Shown: positions 22,928-35,641 of the stretch, in pieces | How positions within the stretch are numbered: position 1 is the first letter of the stretch | How the letters are laid out: each line of letters begins with the position of its first letter | Assembly (NCBI GenBank): GCA_903889245.1 | Contig: CAISWQ010000100.1 | Location: forward strand, 1-37,259 | DNA from: an uncultured Lentisphaerota bacterium | Lineage (GTDB): Bacteria; Verrucomicrobiota; Kiritimatiellia; CAIQIC01 | Direction of reading: 5' to 3' | DNA length: 37,259 nucleotides | Program-made: the position numbers and the translations under genes | The notes under the pieces: model-generated | What the model saw: the letters and a program-made list of their open reading frames with translations, nothing else | What the model was told of the DNA's origin: nothing | The model's database searches: none

Positions 22928-24505
22928 TTATCCGGTCGGCGGTGCTTCCGCTGGCGTGGCAGGTTTCGCCCGGTCGTTTTTGAGTTTGTCGAGCAGGTCG
23001 CAGGCTTCCTTATAGAGGCCGTGGCCAGTGCGGATTTCGTCGCCGAATTCGAGGTGCTCATCGGTCGCCGCCTTGTAGGCGGGCCATGTGGGCAGGTTGG
23101 CGCCGTTCGGGTTGCCGGTCTTCGCAAACTGAATCCAGCAGCCGCGCATCGTGTTGCCCAGCTCGCGGTCCTTGGCCGCGGGCGCGCGCTGCGTGCCGAA
23201 CACATAGGCGATTTCCGCGCCGTGCGTCGCACCCAGGCCCAGGAGTCTGGCGTTCGGCGAGACGCGGGTGAAGTGATAGAGGAACGCGGGCGATTTTTTC
23301 TGTTCCATCGCCCGCGCCAGCATCCGCGCCGGCGCGACGAACGCGGTGACGGTGCTGAAGCGCGCGAACGCCGCCTTGACGTCGCCATCGTCGCACGGCA
23401 GCAGCCGGAGCGCTTCCTCGGCGTGGCGGCCGGCGAGCGCGCGGACCATCAGCTTGTAAGCGTTGGCGTTTTGCACGGGTATCTGCCGGAGGAACAGCGT
23501 GCCTTCGTCGGCGTTGGAGCCCATCATGAAAGGCACGTCGTGCTGCCGGCCCTGCTCGAACAGCAGGCCGGGGTCGGCGGGAATCGTCCAGCCATCCACG
23601 ATGGGTCCATACTTCAGGCCTTTGCCGTAGAGCCCCTGCGCGGGGTTGGCCGCGGCGAGGATGTCCTCCGCGCTCTTGGCGCGCAGCGCGGCGAGCGGGT
23701 TCGCCGCCGCGTCGCAGCCGAGCGCCTGCGCCAGCTTTTCGCCCTCGGCTTCCATCGGCGCGAGCAAGAGCTGCCGCTCGCGCAGGTGCCGGTTCCGCCC
23801 GAACGCGCCGCCGCTCTCGGCGATCGCGCGGTGGAAAAGTCCGGCGGCGTGCGGCGAGATCATCAGGCGGCAGACGCTCATCGCGCCGGCCGACTCGCCG
23901 AAGATCGTCACGCACCGCGGGTCGCCGCCGAACGCGGCGATATTTTTCTGGACCCATTGCAATGCGGCGAGCTGGTCGAGGTGGCCGTAGTTGCCGGAGA
24001 CGTTGTGCGGCGATTCCTTCGAGAGCAGCGGATGCGCGAGATAGCCGAATGGGCCGAGCCGGTAGTTGATCGTCACCAGCACCACGCCCGCCTGCGCGAA
24101 GGTCGTGCCGTCGTAGGAGGGCTGCGAACCAGCGCCGGTCGTGCAGCCGCCGCCGTGGATCCAGACCATCACCGGCAGCTTCGCCTCCGCATTGGTCGCC
24201 GCGGTCCAGACGTTGAGGAACAGGCAGTCCTCGCCCGCCTGTTCCTGCTTCTGGCCGAGCATGGACTTGGGCTGCGGGCAGATCGCGCCGAACTTTTCGC
24301 AGTCGCGGACGCCGTCCCACGGCTTGACCGGTTGCGGCGGCTTCCAGCGCAGGTCGCCGACCGGCGGCGCGGCGAACGGGATGCCCTTGAAGCTGCGTAC
24401 GCCGCTGTGCTCCTCGCCGGCGATCCGGCCGCCGGAGATCGTCACCAGCGGCGCGGCACTGGCCGTCGCGGCCAGCATGGAAATTATGGCAAGGGTCGTC
24501 TTCAT
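22928..24505 (-). CDS. Exported type B carboxylesterase
   Basis: 525 residues with a signal peptide ([17 protein letters not shown]). Alpha/beta hydrolase of the COesterase family, hydrolysing ester bonds of an unknown substrate. Motifs: GIPFAAPPVGDLRW, EDCLFLNVW (92-100), oxyanion hole HGGG (117-120), nucleophile GESAG (S205), an acidic residue in NADEGTLFL and the histidine in ATHGAEIAYVFG. Length is usual for the family. The start overlaps the stop of the upstream hydrolase by 4 bp (ATGA), so the pair is co-translated. Related exported enzymes in polysaccharide-degrading bacteria remove acyl groups, a possible but unproved role here. Confidence 0.88.
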   Translation of the reverse strand: MKTTLAIISMLAATASAAPLVTISGGRIAGEEHSGVRSFKGIPFAAPPVGDLRWKPPQPVKPWDGVRDCEKFGAICPQPKSMLGQKQEQAGEDCLFLNVWTAATNAEAKLPVMVWIHGGGCTTGAGSQPSYDGTTFAQAGVVLVTINYRLGPFGYLAHPLLSKESPHNVSGNYGHLDQLAALQWVQKNIAAFGGDPRCVTIFGESAGAMSVCRLMISPHAAGLFHRAIAESGGAFGRNRHLRERQLLLAPMEAEGEKLAQALGCDAAANPLAALRAKSAEDILAAANPAQGLYGKGLKYGPIVDGWTIPADPGLLFEQGRQHDVPFMMGSNADEGTLFLRQIPVQNANAYKLMVRALAGRHAEEALRLLPCDDGDVKAAFARFSTVTAFVAPARMLARAMEQKKSPAFLYHFTRVSPNARLLGLGATHGAEIAYVFGTQRAPAAKDRELGNTMRGCWIQFAKTGNPNGANLPTWPAYKAATDEHLEFGDEIRTGHGLYKEACDLLDKLKNDRAKPATPAEAPPTG

Positions 24506-25476
24506 GGTTTGCTGTTCTTGAGATGCTGGGTGAACCAATCCAGTTCGAGGCGCGTGGCTTCCTCGAACCCGGCGCGATAGATGTCGTAGTGCGTGATGCC
24601 TTTCAGGACGTGATAGGCCACCGGCACGTTGCGCTGCTTCAGGATTTCGGCAACCCGTTCGCCGTTCTGGTGGCGGTCGATCAGCTCGTCGTTCTCGGCG
24701 TCGATGATGATCATCGGCACGCGGATTTTTTCCGCCGCTTCGATGGCGCTATAGCCGATGCTCTTGGCCGGATTGACCCGCATGTTTTCGTAGCGCGCCA
24801 TCTTCCCACCCATCTTGCCGGTCTCGAACGGCACCGGCTCGGTCTCGGCGCGCGCCTGCTTGGTCGCCAGCGCATAGGCGTTGCGTTCCGCCGCCGGGCC
24901 GCGCCCGCCGCCCATGCCTCCGACCTGCGCGGCGACGCACTTCACACGCGGATCGTTACCGGCGGTCCACGTCACCAGCCCGCCGCCATAGCTGCTGCCC
25001 ATGATGCCGATGCGCTGCGCGTCCACGTGCGGCTCGCCCGCAAGGAAGCTGATCGCCGCGCGGATATCCATCGCCTGGTCGGCAAAATCCATCTGCCAGC
25101 GCAGCGCGCGAGTCCGGATGGTGACCTCGCCCTTGGCGTCGGGCGCGGGCTGCTTCTCCAGCGACATCAACCGGCTATCGCTCTCGCCCCAGCCCCGGTA
25201 ATCGAACGCGAGAAAAACAAACCCCGCCTGCACGAACCGCGGCGCGAGTTTCTGGGGCGTGCCCTTTTTCGTGCCGCCGGTGCCGGCGCAGAACAATACC
25301 GCCGGCAGCTTCTCGTCCGGCTTCAACCCCTTCGGTAGATACAAATCGCCGACCATCCGCACGCCATCGCTCCAGATGAGCACCTCGCGCTGCTCGACCT
25401 CGGCGGGCAGTGGCGCAGCCCCAGCCAGCACGACAACACAGCCAACGACAACAGCCGGCCATAATAATTTCTTCAT
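24502..25476 (-). CDS. Exported alpha/beta hydrolase
   Basis: 324 residues with an N-terminal signal ([20 protein letters not shown]). Motifs of the dienelactone-hydrolase/peptidase-like alpha/beta hydrolases: [27 protein letters not shown], nucleophile GSSYGG (S162), an acid in DAENDELID and a histidine in GITHYDIY. The substrate is unknown. It is the first gene of the pair with the carboxylesterase. The AGGAAAAGA sequence upstream of 25476 can serve as ribosome-binding site. The restriction operon starts 240 bp away in the opposite direction. Confidence 0.85.
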   Translation of the reverse strand: MKKLLWPAVVVGCVVVLAGAAPLPAEVEQREVLIWSDGVRMVGDLYLPKGLKPDEKLPAVLFCAGTGGTKKGTPQKLAPRFVQAGFVFLAFDYRGWGESDSRLMSLEKQPAPDAKGEVTIRTRALRWQMDFADQAMDIRAAISFLAGEPHVDAQRIGIMGSSYGGGLVTWTAGNDPRVKCVAAQVGGMGGGRGPAAERNAYALATKQARAETEPVPFETGKMGGKMARYENMRVNPAKSIGYSAIEAAEKIRVPMIIIDAENDELIDRHQNGERVAEILKQRNVPVAYHVLKGITHYDIYRAGFEEATRLELDWFTQHLKNSKP

Positions 25477-25716
25477 AGCGTCTTTTCCTGTTCAGCCTAC
25501 TGGCGACGGGCACCACCCACCACCGCATCCTGCGTCAGCTTGGCGGATAGATTAAGCCGGCGGCGTTCTTGCTTCTACTACGCCTCGCCGGCGCTTTTGG
25601 TTACGTGTATTCCCGGCTTCGCCGCCGCGCGGCAGAGGCAAAGCCCCGCCCGTCTTTGCAAGCTTGCTGCATCCCGCCCTCCACCCTACACTCCGCCGCA
25701 ACAGGAGTTCCGTCCC

Positions 25717-27276
25717 ATGGCCACGAAGCCGAACAACGCGAATAGCACCGGAGGGCCGCTCGGCTTCGAGGCCAAGCTCTGGCTCACCGCCGACAAGTTG
25801 CGCAACAACATGGATGCGGCGGAATACAAGCACGTCGTTCTCGGCCTGATCTTCCTGAAGTACATTTCCGATTCCTTTGAGGAGCACCGAGCCAAGCTCG
25901 TCGCCGGCAAGGGCGACTATGCCGGCTCGAACCCGGAAGATCAGGATGAGTACCGCGCCGAGAATGTTTTCTGGGTACCGCCTGCGGCCCGCTGGGGCTA
26001 CTTGCAGAACAGCGCCAAGCAGCCCACCATCGGCAAGATCGTCGATGATGCCATGGTCGCGGTCGAGCGCGACAACCCGCGCCTCAAGGGCGTGCTCCCC
26101 AAAGACTACGCCCGTCCCGGCCTCGATAAGCACCGCCTCGGCGAACTCATTGACGTCATCGGCACCATCGGGCTGGGCGACAAGGAGAACCGCGCCAAGG
26201 ACATCTTGGGGCGCGTCTATGAATATTTCCTGACGCAGTTCGCCAGCGCCGAGGGCAAGAACGGCGGCCAGTTCTATACGCCGTCGTGCGTCGTGCGCCT
26301 TCTCGTCGAGATGCTCGCGCCCTATAAGGGCCGCATCTATGACCCCTGCTGCGGCTCCGGCGGCATGTTCGTCCAGTCGGAGAAGTTCGTCGAGGCCCAC
26401 GGCGGCAAGCTCGGCGATATCAGCATCTACGGGCAGGAGAGCAACGCCACCACCCGCCGCCTCGCGGTGATGAACCTCGCCATCCGCGGCATCGAAGCCG
26501 ACTTCGGCCCCGAGCACGCCGACACCTTCCGCCGCGACCTCCATCCCGATCTGCGCGCCGACTATGTCCTGGCCAACCCGCCCTTCAACGATTCCGACTG
26601 GTTCCGCAAGGATGACGATGTGCGCTGGCAGTACGGCGTCCCGCCCAAGGGCAACGCCAACTTTGCGTGGGTCCAGCATTTCATCCATCACCTCGCACCC
26701 AGCGGCATGACCGGCTTTGTCCTCGCCAACGGCAGCATGTCCTCCAACCAGTCCGGCGAGGGCGAGATTCGCAAAGCCATTGTCGAGGCCGACCTCGTGG
26801 ACTGCATGGTCGCCATGCCCGGCCAGCTCTTCTACAGCACGCAGATCCCCGTCTGCCTCTGGTTTCTGACCCGCAGCAAGGCGGCGGTGAAGGGCTTCCG
26901 CGAACGCCGCAAACAAACCCTCTTCATTGACGCCCGCAAAATGGGCACGCTGATTGACCGCGTCCACCGCGAGCTGACCGATGCTGACCTCCAGAAAATC
27001 GTCGGCACCTATCACGCCTGGCGTGGCGGGAAAGGCGCGGGCCAGTACGCGGACATCGCCGGTTTCTGTAAGTCCACGACCACGGCCGAGATCGCCACGC
27101 ATGGGCATGTGCTCACGCCCGGCCGTTATGTCGGCGCCGCGGAAGTCGCCGATGACGGCGAACCCTTCGAGGAGAAGATGCCGCGCCTCGTCGCCGAATT
27201 GAACACCCAGTTCGCCGAGTCCGCGAAACTGGAGCAGGCCATCAAAGCCAACCTGAAGGGGCTTGGCTATGCCTGA
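25717..27276 (+). CDS. hsdM: Type I restriction-modification DNA methyltransferase subunit
   Basis: 519 residues. Adenine methyltransferase subunit that modifies the sites chosen by HsdS. The N-terminal HsdM_N helical domain has [29 protein letters not shown] (in parts). The N6_Mtase domain has the SAM site [10 protein letters not shown] (about 209-218) and catalytic NPPF (about 287-290). The start at 25717 follows AGGAG at a 10-bp spacing; a long open frame upstream lacks HsdM similarity. Its last codons overlap the next gene as ATGCCTGA. The last 66 bp of the gene recur at 28009-28074 before hsdS. Confidence 0.93.
   Translation: MATKPNNANSTGGPLGFEAKLWLTADKLRNNMDAAEYKHVVLGLIFLKYISDSFEEHRAKLVAGKGDYAGSNPEDQDEYRAENVFWVPPAARWGYLQNSAKQPTIGKIVDDAMVAVERDNPRLKGVLPKDYARPGLDKHRLGELIDVIGTIGLGDKENRAKDILGRVYEYFLTQFASAEGKNGGQFYTPSCVVRLLVEMLAPYKGRIYDPCCGSGGMFVQSEKFVEAHGGKLGDISIYGQESNATTRRLAVMNLAIRGIEADFGPEHADTFRRDLHPDLRADYVLANPPFNDSDWFRKDDDVRWQYGVPPKGNANFAWVQHFIHHLAPSGMTGFVLANGSMSSNQSGEGEIRKAIVEADLVDCMVAMPGQLFYSTQIPVCLWFLTRSKAAVKGFRERRKQTLFIDARKMGTLIDRVHRELTDADLQKIVGTYHAWRGGKGAGQYADIAGFCKSTTTAEIATHGHVLTPGRYVGAAEVADDGEPFEEKMPRLVAELNTQFAESAKLEQAIKANLKGLGYA
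27206..27271 (+). repeat. hsdM 3'-end duplication, copy 1
   Basis: 66 bp beginning CCCAGTTCGCCGAGTCCGCG and ending in the ATG of the following gene. They match 28009-28074 with four mismatches. This copy is the true end of hsdM. Confidence 0.9.
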
Positions 27277-27922
27277 GCCGAAGGACCATAGGACGAACAA
27301 GACCAAGACGACCGCCGCGAATCAGCCGTCGTGTGAGTCCTCTCCGTCCCATGCTTCGTTCATCCCGGCCCATGGCGGCTATGAACAACTCCTCTCCTTC
27401 CAGAAAGCCCGCATCGTCTATGACGGCACCGTGAAATTCTGCGACCGCTTCGTGAATCCGCGCTCCCGCACTCACGACCAGATGGTGCAGGCGGCCCGCT
27501 CCGGGAAACAAAATATCCTCGAAGGCAGCCAGGCCAGCGGCACCTCCAAGGAAACCGAAATCAAGCTCACCAACGTGGCCCGGGCCAGCCTGGAGGAACT
27601 CCTCGAAGACTATCGCGACTACCTCCGCGTCCACGATCATGCGCTCTGGGACAAAGATTCCAAGGAAGCGCTTTTTGTGCGCAAGCTGGGTGCGCAGAAA
27701 ACGGCGACCCATGAGTCCTATAGGACCTACTTTGAAACCCGCCCGCCGGAGATCGTCGCCAATATCCTGATTTGTCTCATTCACCAGACCAACTACCTGC
27801 TCGACCAGCAACTCCGCCGCCTCGAACAGGATTTCCTGAAAGAAGGCGGCCTGCGCGAGCGCATGACCCGCGCCCGCCTCGCCGCCCGCGCCCGGCAACA
27901 GAGGGGAGGCCCGCATGAGTGA
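27269..27922 (+). CDS. Four-helix-bundle protein with suffix domain
   Basis: 217 residues from ATG 27269 (a TTG two codons earlier is also possible). Residues about 35-110 match the S23/four-helix-bundle family: [19 protein letters not shown] and [18 protein letters not shown], then [14 protein letters not shown]. The C-terminal part, with [30 protein letters not shown], fits the four-helix-bundle suffix domain, followed by a basic tail. Relatives include the diversity-generating retroelement Avd proteins and 23S rRNA intervening-sequence proteins. Its role in restriction systems is not established. It overlaps hsdM by 8 bp and the next small ORF by 8 bp. A duplicated hsdM end flanks it, suggesting it was inserted between hsdM and hsdS. 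Confidence 0.85.
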   Translation: MPEPKDHRTNKTKTTAANQPSCESSPSHASFIPAHGGYEQLLSFQKARIVYDGTVKFCDRFVNPRSRTHDQMVQAARSGKQNILEGSQASGTSKETEIKLTNVARASLEELLEDYRDYLRVHDHALWDKDSKEALFVRKLGAQKTATHESYRTYFETRPPEIVANILICLIHQTNYLLDQQLRRLEQDFLKEGGLRERMTRARLAARARQQRGGPHE

Positions 27923-28082
27923 AGCGACTCAAAAGACGTTGGGGACACCCAGCCGCGAACCACTGCTGTCGCCTGCGTCCCTTTCGTCTCTTCCCACCAA
28001 CGCGCCCGCCCAGTTCGCCGAGTCCGCGAAACTGGAGCCGGCTATCAAAGCCAACCTGAAGGGGCTGGGATATGGCGGGTGA
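27915..28082 (+). CDS. 55-residue ORF ending with a copy of the HsdM tail
   Basis: Runs from ATG 27915 (inside the previous stop, ATGAGTGA) to TGA 28080-28082, just past the hsdS start at 28072. The first about 31 residues ([16 protein letters not shown]...) are low complexity. The last 24 ([20 protein letters not shown]...) repeat the HsdM C-terminus. Its likely value is to keep ribosomes moving from the inserted gene into hsdS. Whether the peptide itself does anything is unknown. Confidence 0.6.
   Translation: MSEATQKTLGTPSREPLLSPASLSSLPTNAPAQFAESAKLEPAIKANLKGLGYGG
28009..28074 (+). repeat. hsdM 3'-end duplication, copy 2
   Basis: Matches 27206-27271 at 62 of 66 positions, offset by 803 bp. 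It restores the junction in which the HsdM tail runs into the hsdS start codon (TATGGCGGGTGA). Confidence 0.9.
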
Positions 28083-29544
28083 ATGGCCAGAAGTGCGACT
28101 CGGCGATTTGTCCGAGGTGATTACAAAGGGAACGACACCAACGTCGCTCGGTTTTCGTTTTACCGATACGGGGATCAACTTTGTGAAATCGGAGTCGGTC
28201 ACTTTCGATGGATGGATCGATCGTTCAAAGTTCGCTCGAATCGACACGGGAACCCATGAGGCACTCAAGCGATCCCAACTCAAAGAAGGAGATGTTCTCT
28301 TTTCGATGGCGGGCGTTTATATCGGAAAAACGGCCGTAGTTCCCAAAGACATTCTTCCCGCCAACACCAATCAAGCGGTCGGAATCGTCCGCCTCGACCA
28401 AACGCGTGCTCACCCCCGATTCATCGACTACTTCCTTCGCAACCCGACCTATAACCTTTTCCTCAACAACTTGATTTCACAGTCAGCGCAGCCGAATCTG
28501 AATCTCGCGGAGATACGAAACCTGCCTATCGCGCTTCCACCCCTCGCCGAGCAAAAAGCCATCGCGCACATCCTCGGGACGCTGGACGACAAGATCGAGT
28601 TGAACCGGCGGATGAACGCGACGCTGGAGGCGATGGCGCGGGCGCTGTTCCAGAGCTGGTTTATTGATTTTGACCCCGTTCGGCGCAACGCCGACCGGCC
28701 TCAAAATCAACCCTCACCCGCCGCTGCGCGGCACCCTCTCCCAGTGGGAGAGGGCCGGGATGAGGGGCGCTCCGCGCTACTTCCAAGCCTTGGAAAAACA
28801 CCTGCCGCCGCCTTCCAAGCCTTGGAAAATACCGCCGCCCAACCTTCCAATGCTTGGAAAAACCCGGCGCAAACTTTCCAATCCTTGGAACTCGACACCC
28901 TCTTCCCCGCCGCCTTCCAAGATTCGGAACTCGGACACATCCCGAAAGGGTGGACGACTGGGAAACTCGGCGACATCGGCACCAACTCCCGGCGCGGCGT
29001 CCAACCCAGCGAGATTGCGCCGAACACGCCTTACATCGCCTTGGAGCACATGCCGCGCCGTTGCATCGCGCTCGGTGATTGGGAAGAATCAGCCGATATT
29101 GCCAGCGGCAAGTCCGCCTTTAAGAAAGGGGAAATCCTCTTCGGTAAGCTGCGCCCCTACTTTCACAAAGTTGGCGTCGCTCCGTTCGATGGGGTCTGCT
29201 CCACTGACATCCTCGTCCTCGCGCCGAAAAGCCCCGAGTGGTTCGGCTTCCTCCTCGGCCATGCGAGCAGCGACGCCCTGATTCAATTCACCGACCTCGC
29301 ATCGACCGGCACCAAGATGCCGCGCACCAATTGGAGCGACATCAACTCCTTCAAAGTTGCCGTGCCGCCCAAGCCCATCGCCGCAGCCTTCACGAAACTC
29401 GTTCAGCCGAAACTCGACTGCATCCACGCCAACCTCCACCAATCCCGCACCCTCGCGACGCTGCGCGACACGCTGCTGCCGAAGCTGCTGGGCGGGGAGT
29501 TGAAAGTGGAAGGAGCTTCCAACAACACCGGGGCTAACGCATGA
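28072..29544 (+). CDS. hsdS: Type I restriction-modification specificity subunit
   Basis: 490 residues. Sets the DNA target of the complex with two target-recognition domains. TRD1 spans about residues 3-150 (EWPEVRLGDLSEVITKG) and the first conserved helix about 160-205 (PPLAEQKAIAHILGTLDDKIELNR, LFQSWFIDFDPVR). TRD2 begins at about 285 (DSELGHIPKGWTTGKLGDI), and a second helix ends the protein. Between DFDPVRRNADRPQNQ and LDTLFPAAFQDSELG about 60 residues (214-273) are encoded by two repeat families and have no place in ordinary HsdS. TRD1 is visibly lower in GC than hsdM, as expected for exchanged domains. The start overlaps the small ORF; the stop overlaps the next start (ATGA). Confidence 0.92.
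   Translation: MAGEWPEVRLGDLSEVITKGTTPTSLGFRFTDTGINFVKSESVTFDGWIDRSKFARIDTGTHEALKRSQLKEGDVLFSMAGVYIGKTAVVPKDILPANTNQAVGIVRLDQTRAHPRFIDYFLRNPTYNLFLNNLISQSAQPNLNLAEIRNLPIALPPLAEQKAIAHILGTLDDKIELNRRMNATLEAMARALFQSWFIDFDPVRRNADRPQNQPSPAAARHPLPVGEGRDEGRSALLPSLGKTPAAAFQALENTAAQPSNAWKNPAQTFQSLELDTLFPAAFQDSELGHIPKGWTTGKLGDIGTNSRRGVQPSEIAPNTPYIALEHMPRRCIALGDWEESADIASGKSAFKKGEILFGKLRPYFHKVGVAPFDGVCSTDILVLAPKSPEWFGFLLGHASSDALIQFTDLASTGTKMPRTNWSDINSFKVAVPPKPIAAAFTKLVQPKLDCIHANLHQSRTLATLRDTLLPKLLGGELKVEGASNNTGANA
28711..28766. repeat. G/C-rich nested palindrome inside hsdS
   Basis: The inner stem CCCTCTCCC-AGT-GGGAGAGGG (28734-28754) is perfect. Outer arms CCCTCACCC and GGGATGAGGG extend it to 56 bp. It is the same element type that flanks the DUF559 insertion in hsdR. 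In frame it encodes PSPAAARHPLPVGEGRDEG. Confidence 0.85.
28781..28890. repeat. In-frame array of four 15-bp palindromes in hsdS
   Basis: Copies start at 28781, 28813, 28845 and 28876 (TTCCAAGCCTTGGAA twice, TTCCAATGCTTGGAA, TTCCAATCCTTGGAA), spaced 32, 32 and 31 bp. They encode LPSLGK, FQALEN, SNAWKN and FQSLEL. The native HsdS motif that follows (FQDSELG, 28915-28929, TTCCAAGATTCGGAA) happens to look like a degenerate copy. Confidence 0.9.
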
Positions 29545-31480
29545 TAGATATTCACTCAATTACGGATATTAAGTTGCTCCGCGAGTCAGTGGACTTGGAA
29601 TGTAAATTGGCTGTAGGACGTGAGGGTCAAGGTGCGCTACCAGAAGATTTCTGGCCCACTTACAGTTCCTTCAGCAACACACAAGGCGGTATCGTTCTTC
29701 TCGGGATACGCGAGAAACAGGATCGCTTCACAGTTGAGGGCGTGCTCAACGTGGCCAAGGTGCGCAGGGAGTTGTTCGACGGACTGAACAATCGCACGAA
29801 GGTGAGTGTAAATCTACTCACGGACGCGGAGGTGCGGGAAGTCGTGTTGGAGGGCAGAACCATCCTTGTGATCGAGGTCCCTCGGGCGAAGCGTAAACAA
29901 CGTCCAGTCTATCTGACCACTAATCCGTTGGCCGGCCATACTTACCGCCGGATGAACGAAGGCGATCACGCGCTGCCGGATGAAGAAGTGAAACGGATGT
30001 TGGCGGAACAAGTGGAAGACAGTCGGGACGACCGCATCCTGCGCGGCTACGATCTGGATGATCTCGATATGGGTACATTTCTTGCCTATCGGCAAGTATT
30101 CGCCAACCGAGATCCGGCGCATCCGTGGAACGCGGCAGAGCCCCGCGAATTCCTGCGACAGATCGGTGGCTGGCGCAAAGACAGGGAAACCGGCGAGAGC
30201 GGGCTGACACTGGCCGGCCTGTTGATGTTTGGACAGATGGTAACCATTCAGGAGGAGTTGCCGAACTACATGCTCGACTATCAAGAGCGTCCAGAGGCGA
30301 AAACGGAAAAACGATGGATTGACCGTATTACGCTCGACGGGAAATGGTCAGGCAATCTTTTTGACTTTTACCGCCGAGTCTATTTGAAGCTGACAGCGGA
30401 CTTAAAGGTACCTTTCCGCTTGGAAAGGGGCGAACGAAAGGATGAGACGCCAGTACACGAGGCGCTGCGTGAAGCGCTGGCTAATGTGATTGTCCACGCG
30501 GATTACTCCGACCGAGCGTCGGTGCTGGTTGTAAAACGTCCAGACATGTTCGGCTTCCGTAATCCAGGGTTGATGCGTATTCCGGTTGAGGTGGCGTTGC
30601 AGGGTGGTGAACCGGACTGCCGGAACCGGACACTGCACAAGATGTTTCGCCTTGTCGGCGTAGGGGAACAGGCAGGAACCGGAATCCCGAAGATTTTGCA
30701 CGGCTGGCAGTCCCAGCACTGGAATCCACCCAAACTTTATGACACGTCGCTACCCTACAATCAAACCTTGCTTGAGTTGCGGATGATTGATCTGTTCCCT
30801 GAGCATGTGATGGCAGGGTTGAAGGCCGGATTCGGCGAGCGTTTCGAAAAGTTGAGCCATGTGGAACGGGTGGCGCTCGCCCTAGCGGCTAGCGAGGGTA
30901 CGGTAAATCACGCACGATTGCGCACGGTGACCGCGGAACACCCGGTGGATTTATCAAATTCGCTCCAGCATCTCACCCAAGCCGGTATGTTGGAGTCTAC
31001 TGGCGGGCGAGGGGCGATTTATCACCTTCCTGGAGAGGCTATTCCGACACCGGAGGACGTATTCGGGCCACCTACCCGAATTCCGGTCACTAGCTCCCCG
31101 AATTTGACGGCTAGCTCCCAGAATTTGGCGGAAATACGGGATTCGGAGGGCTGCCTGCTTTCTGATCAACTAACTTTGCCAGTCATCGACAACCTGAAGG
31201 CCTTGTCTCAACGCTTGCTCGCGACTTTGGAAACTGCTGCAGCGGAACCCCGCGCAAAGAAAAAGGTAGACCGAGAGATTATAATCGGCGTTGTTCTGAA
31301 AATCTGTATGGGCCGCTTCGTCACGCTGCGTTGTCTCGCCGAACTGGTTCAGAGAAAACCCGAAACCTTGCGTGACCAGTACCTCACCAAGCTGGTTCGT
31401 GATCGCATGCTCACCTTGGCGTTCCCCACAGCGCCAACGCATGAGCGGCAAGCCTACGGTACTACAACTTCCATCCCAGT

Positions 31481-31484
<4 letters not shown>
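29541..31484 (+). CDS. AlbA_2 / divergent ATPase protein of the restriction operon
   Basis: 647 residues. Residues about 12-125 form an AlbA_2 (Schlafen-like) domain: [25 protein letters not shown], then [13 protein letters not shown]-type strands. Residues about 295-395 match the HATPase_c_4 type: [18 protein letters not shown], then [13 protein letters not shown] and [14 protein letters not shown]. The C-terminal part is predicted to have winged-helix segments ([20 protein letters not shown]). Such proteins often accompany type I restriction genes, but the mechanism is unclear; they may regulate the operon or act in defence. GC content is lower than in hsdM and hsdR, which suggests separate acquisition. 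It overlaps hsdS and hsdR by ATGA on both sides. Confidence 0.85.
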
Positions 31485-35068
<3,584 letters not shown>

Positions 35069-35100
35069 TATGGGGGTGCAGCGTGGTTGCCGCAGGGCGT

Positions 35101-35485
35101 TCAAGGCGGGTGCGGGGTGTGCAGACCCGCGTCCGCAACCTGCTCGTCGCCGTTCCCATCCAGTTGCTTGAATCGCTCCACGAGACCGCCGCTGGCAGGA
35201 CGCGGAGATTCCTGCGGCGAGAAGGCGGCCGGGTGGGTTCTTAGTTTGTTTCCTTGGCTGGCGCGGGGTGGGGTTTGAAGAAGTTCCAGATGTAGTCGGT
35301 GGCGTTGAGTTTGTCGGTGCGTTTGCCGACCCAGCTTTCCGGCAGCAGGCTCTGGCCACCGGCCCACGTGTGGCCTTGATCGGCGACGGTCACAAAAACA
35401 ATTTCCGCCTTGTCGCGGCCGGGCCCGAAGGTTTCGATGCGGACGCCGTTGGTCTCGTTGGTCTGCGCCGCCACCGCGACGGGGG
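35101..35485 (-). pseudogene. Decayed fragment of an LpqC/PHB-depolymerase-like esterase with EF-hand tail
   Basis: 35241-35485 on the minus strand encodes the C-terminal end of this esterase family: VFVTVADQGHTWAGGQSLLPE with the catalytic-His region GHTW, then NATDYIWNFFKPHP. After a frame change, 35101-35240 encodes a degenerate EF-hand (LVERFKQLDGNGDEQV). The catalytic serine half is absent: upstream sequence becomes A/T-rich and belongs to the hip promoter. The gene was probably cut when the defence genes arrived. The exact break is near 35485. Confidence 0.6.
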
Positions 35486-35583
35486 AACGCTTATTTTTTC
35501 TGGCTATACTATAACTCGTCTAATACGGCGAATAATGCTCTTTTCGGCCTGTTTCTCGCCACAAATGGCTACTCAACGCAAAT

Positions 35584-35637
35584 CGTCAGATATGGCGAAT
35601 AGAATTGACTTAAGGACTTATTTCGCCATATTTGACG
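35584..35637 (+). promoter_or_regulatory. hipBA operator and promoter
   Basis: Arms CGTCAGATATGGCGAA (35584-35599) and TTCGCCATATTTGACG (35622-35637) are inverted with one mismatch and a 22-bp centre. This is a likely HipB-type operator. TTGACT (35605-35610), a 17-bp spacer and ATATTT (35628-35633) form a promoter inside it. The ATG at 35642 would lie almost at the transcript start, with no Shine-Dalgarno. A half site (ACGGCGAATAA) lies near 35525. Confidence 0.6.
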
Positions 35638-35641
35638 TGTT

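Noticed and set aside
25552-27306. Long minus-strand ORF of 584 codons opposite hsdM
   Set aside because: GC-rich shadow of hsdM; it has no recognisable domain and hsdM has all family motifs.
28781-28890. CRISPR array (short palindromic repeats with regular spacers)
   Set aside because: Repeats are only 15 bp with 16-17 bp spacers, they are translated in frame as part of HsdS, and no cas genes are present.
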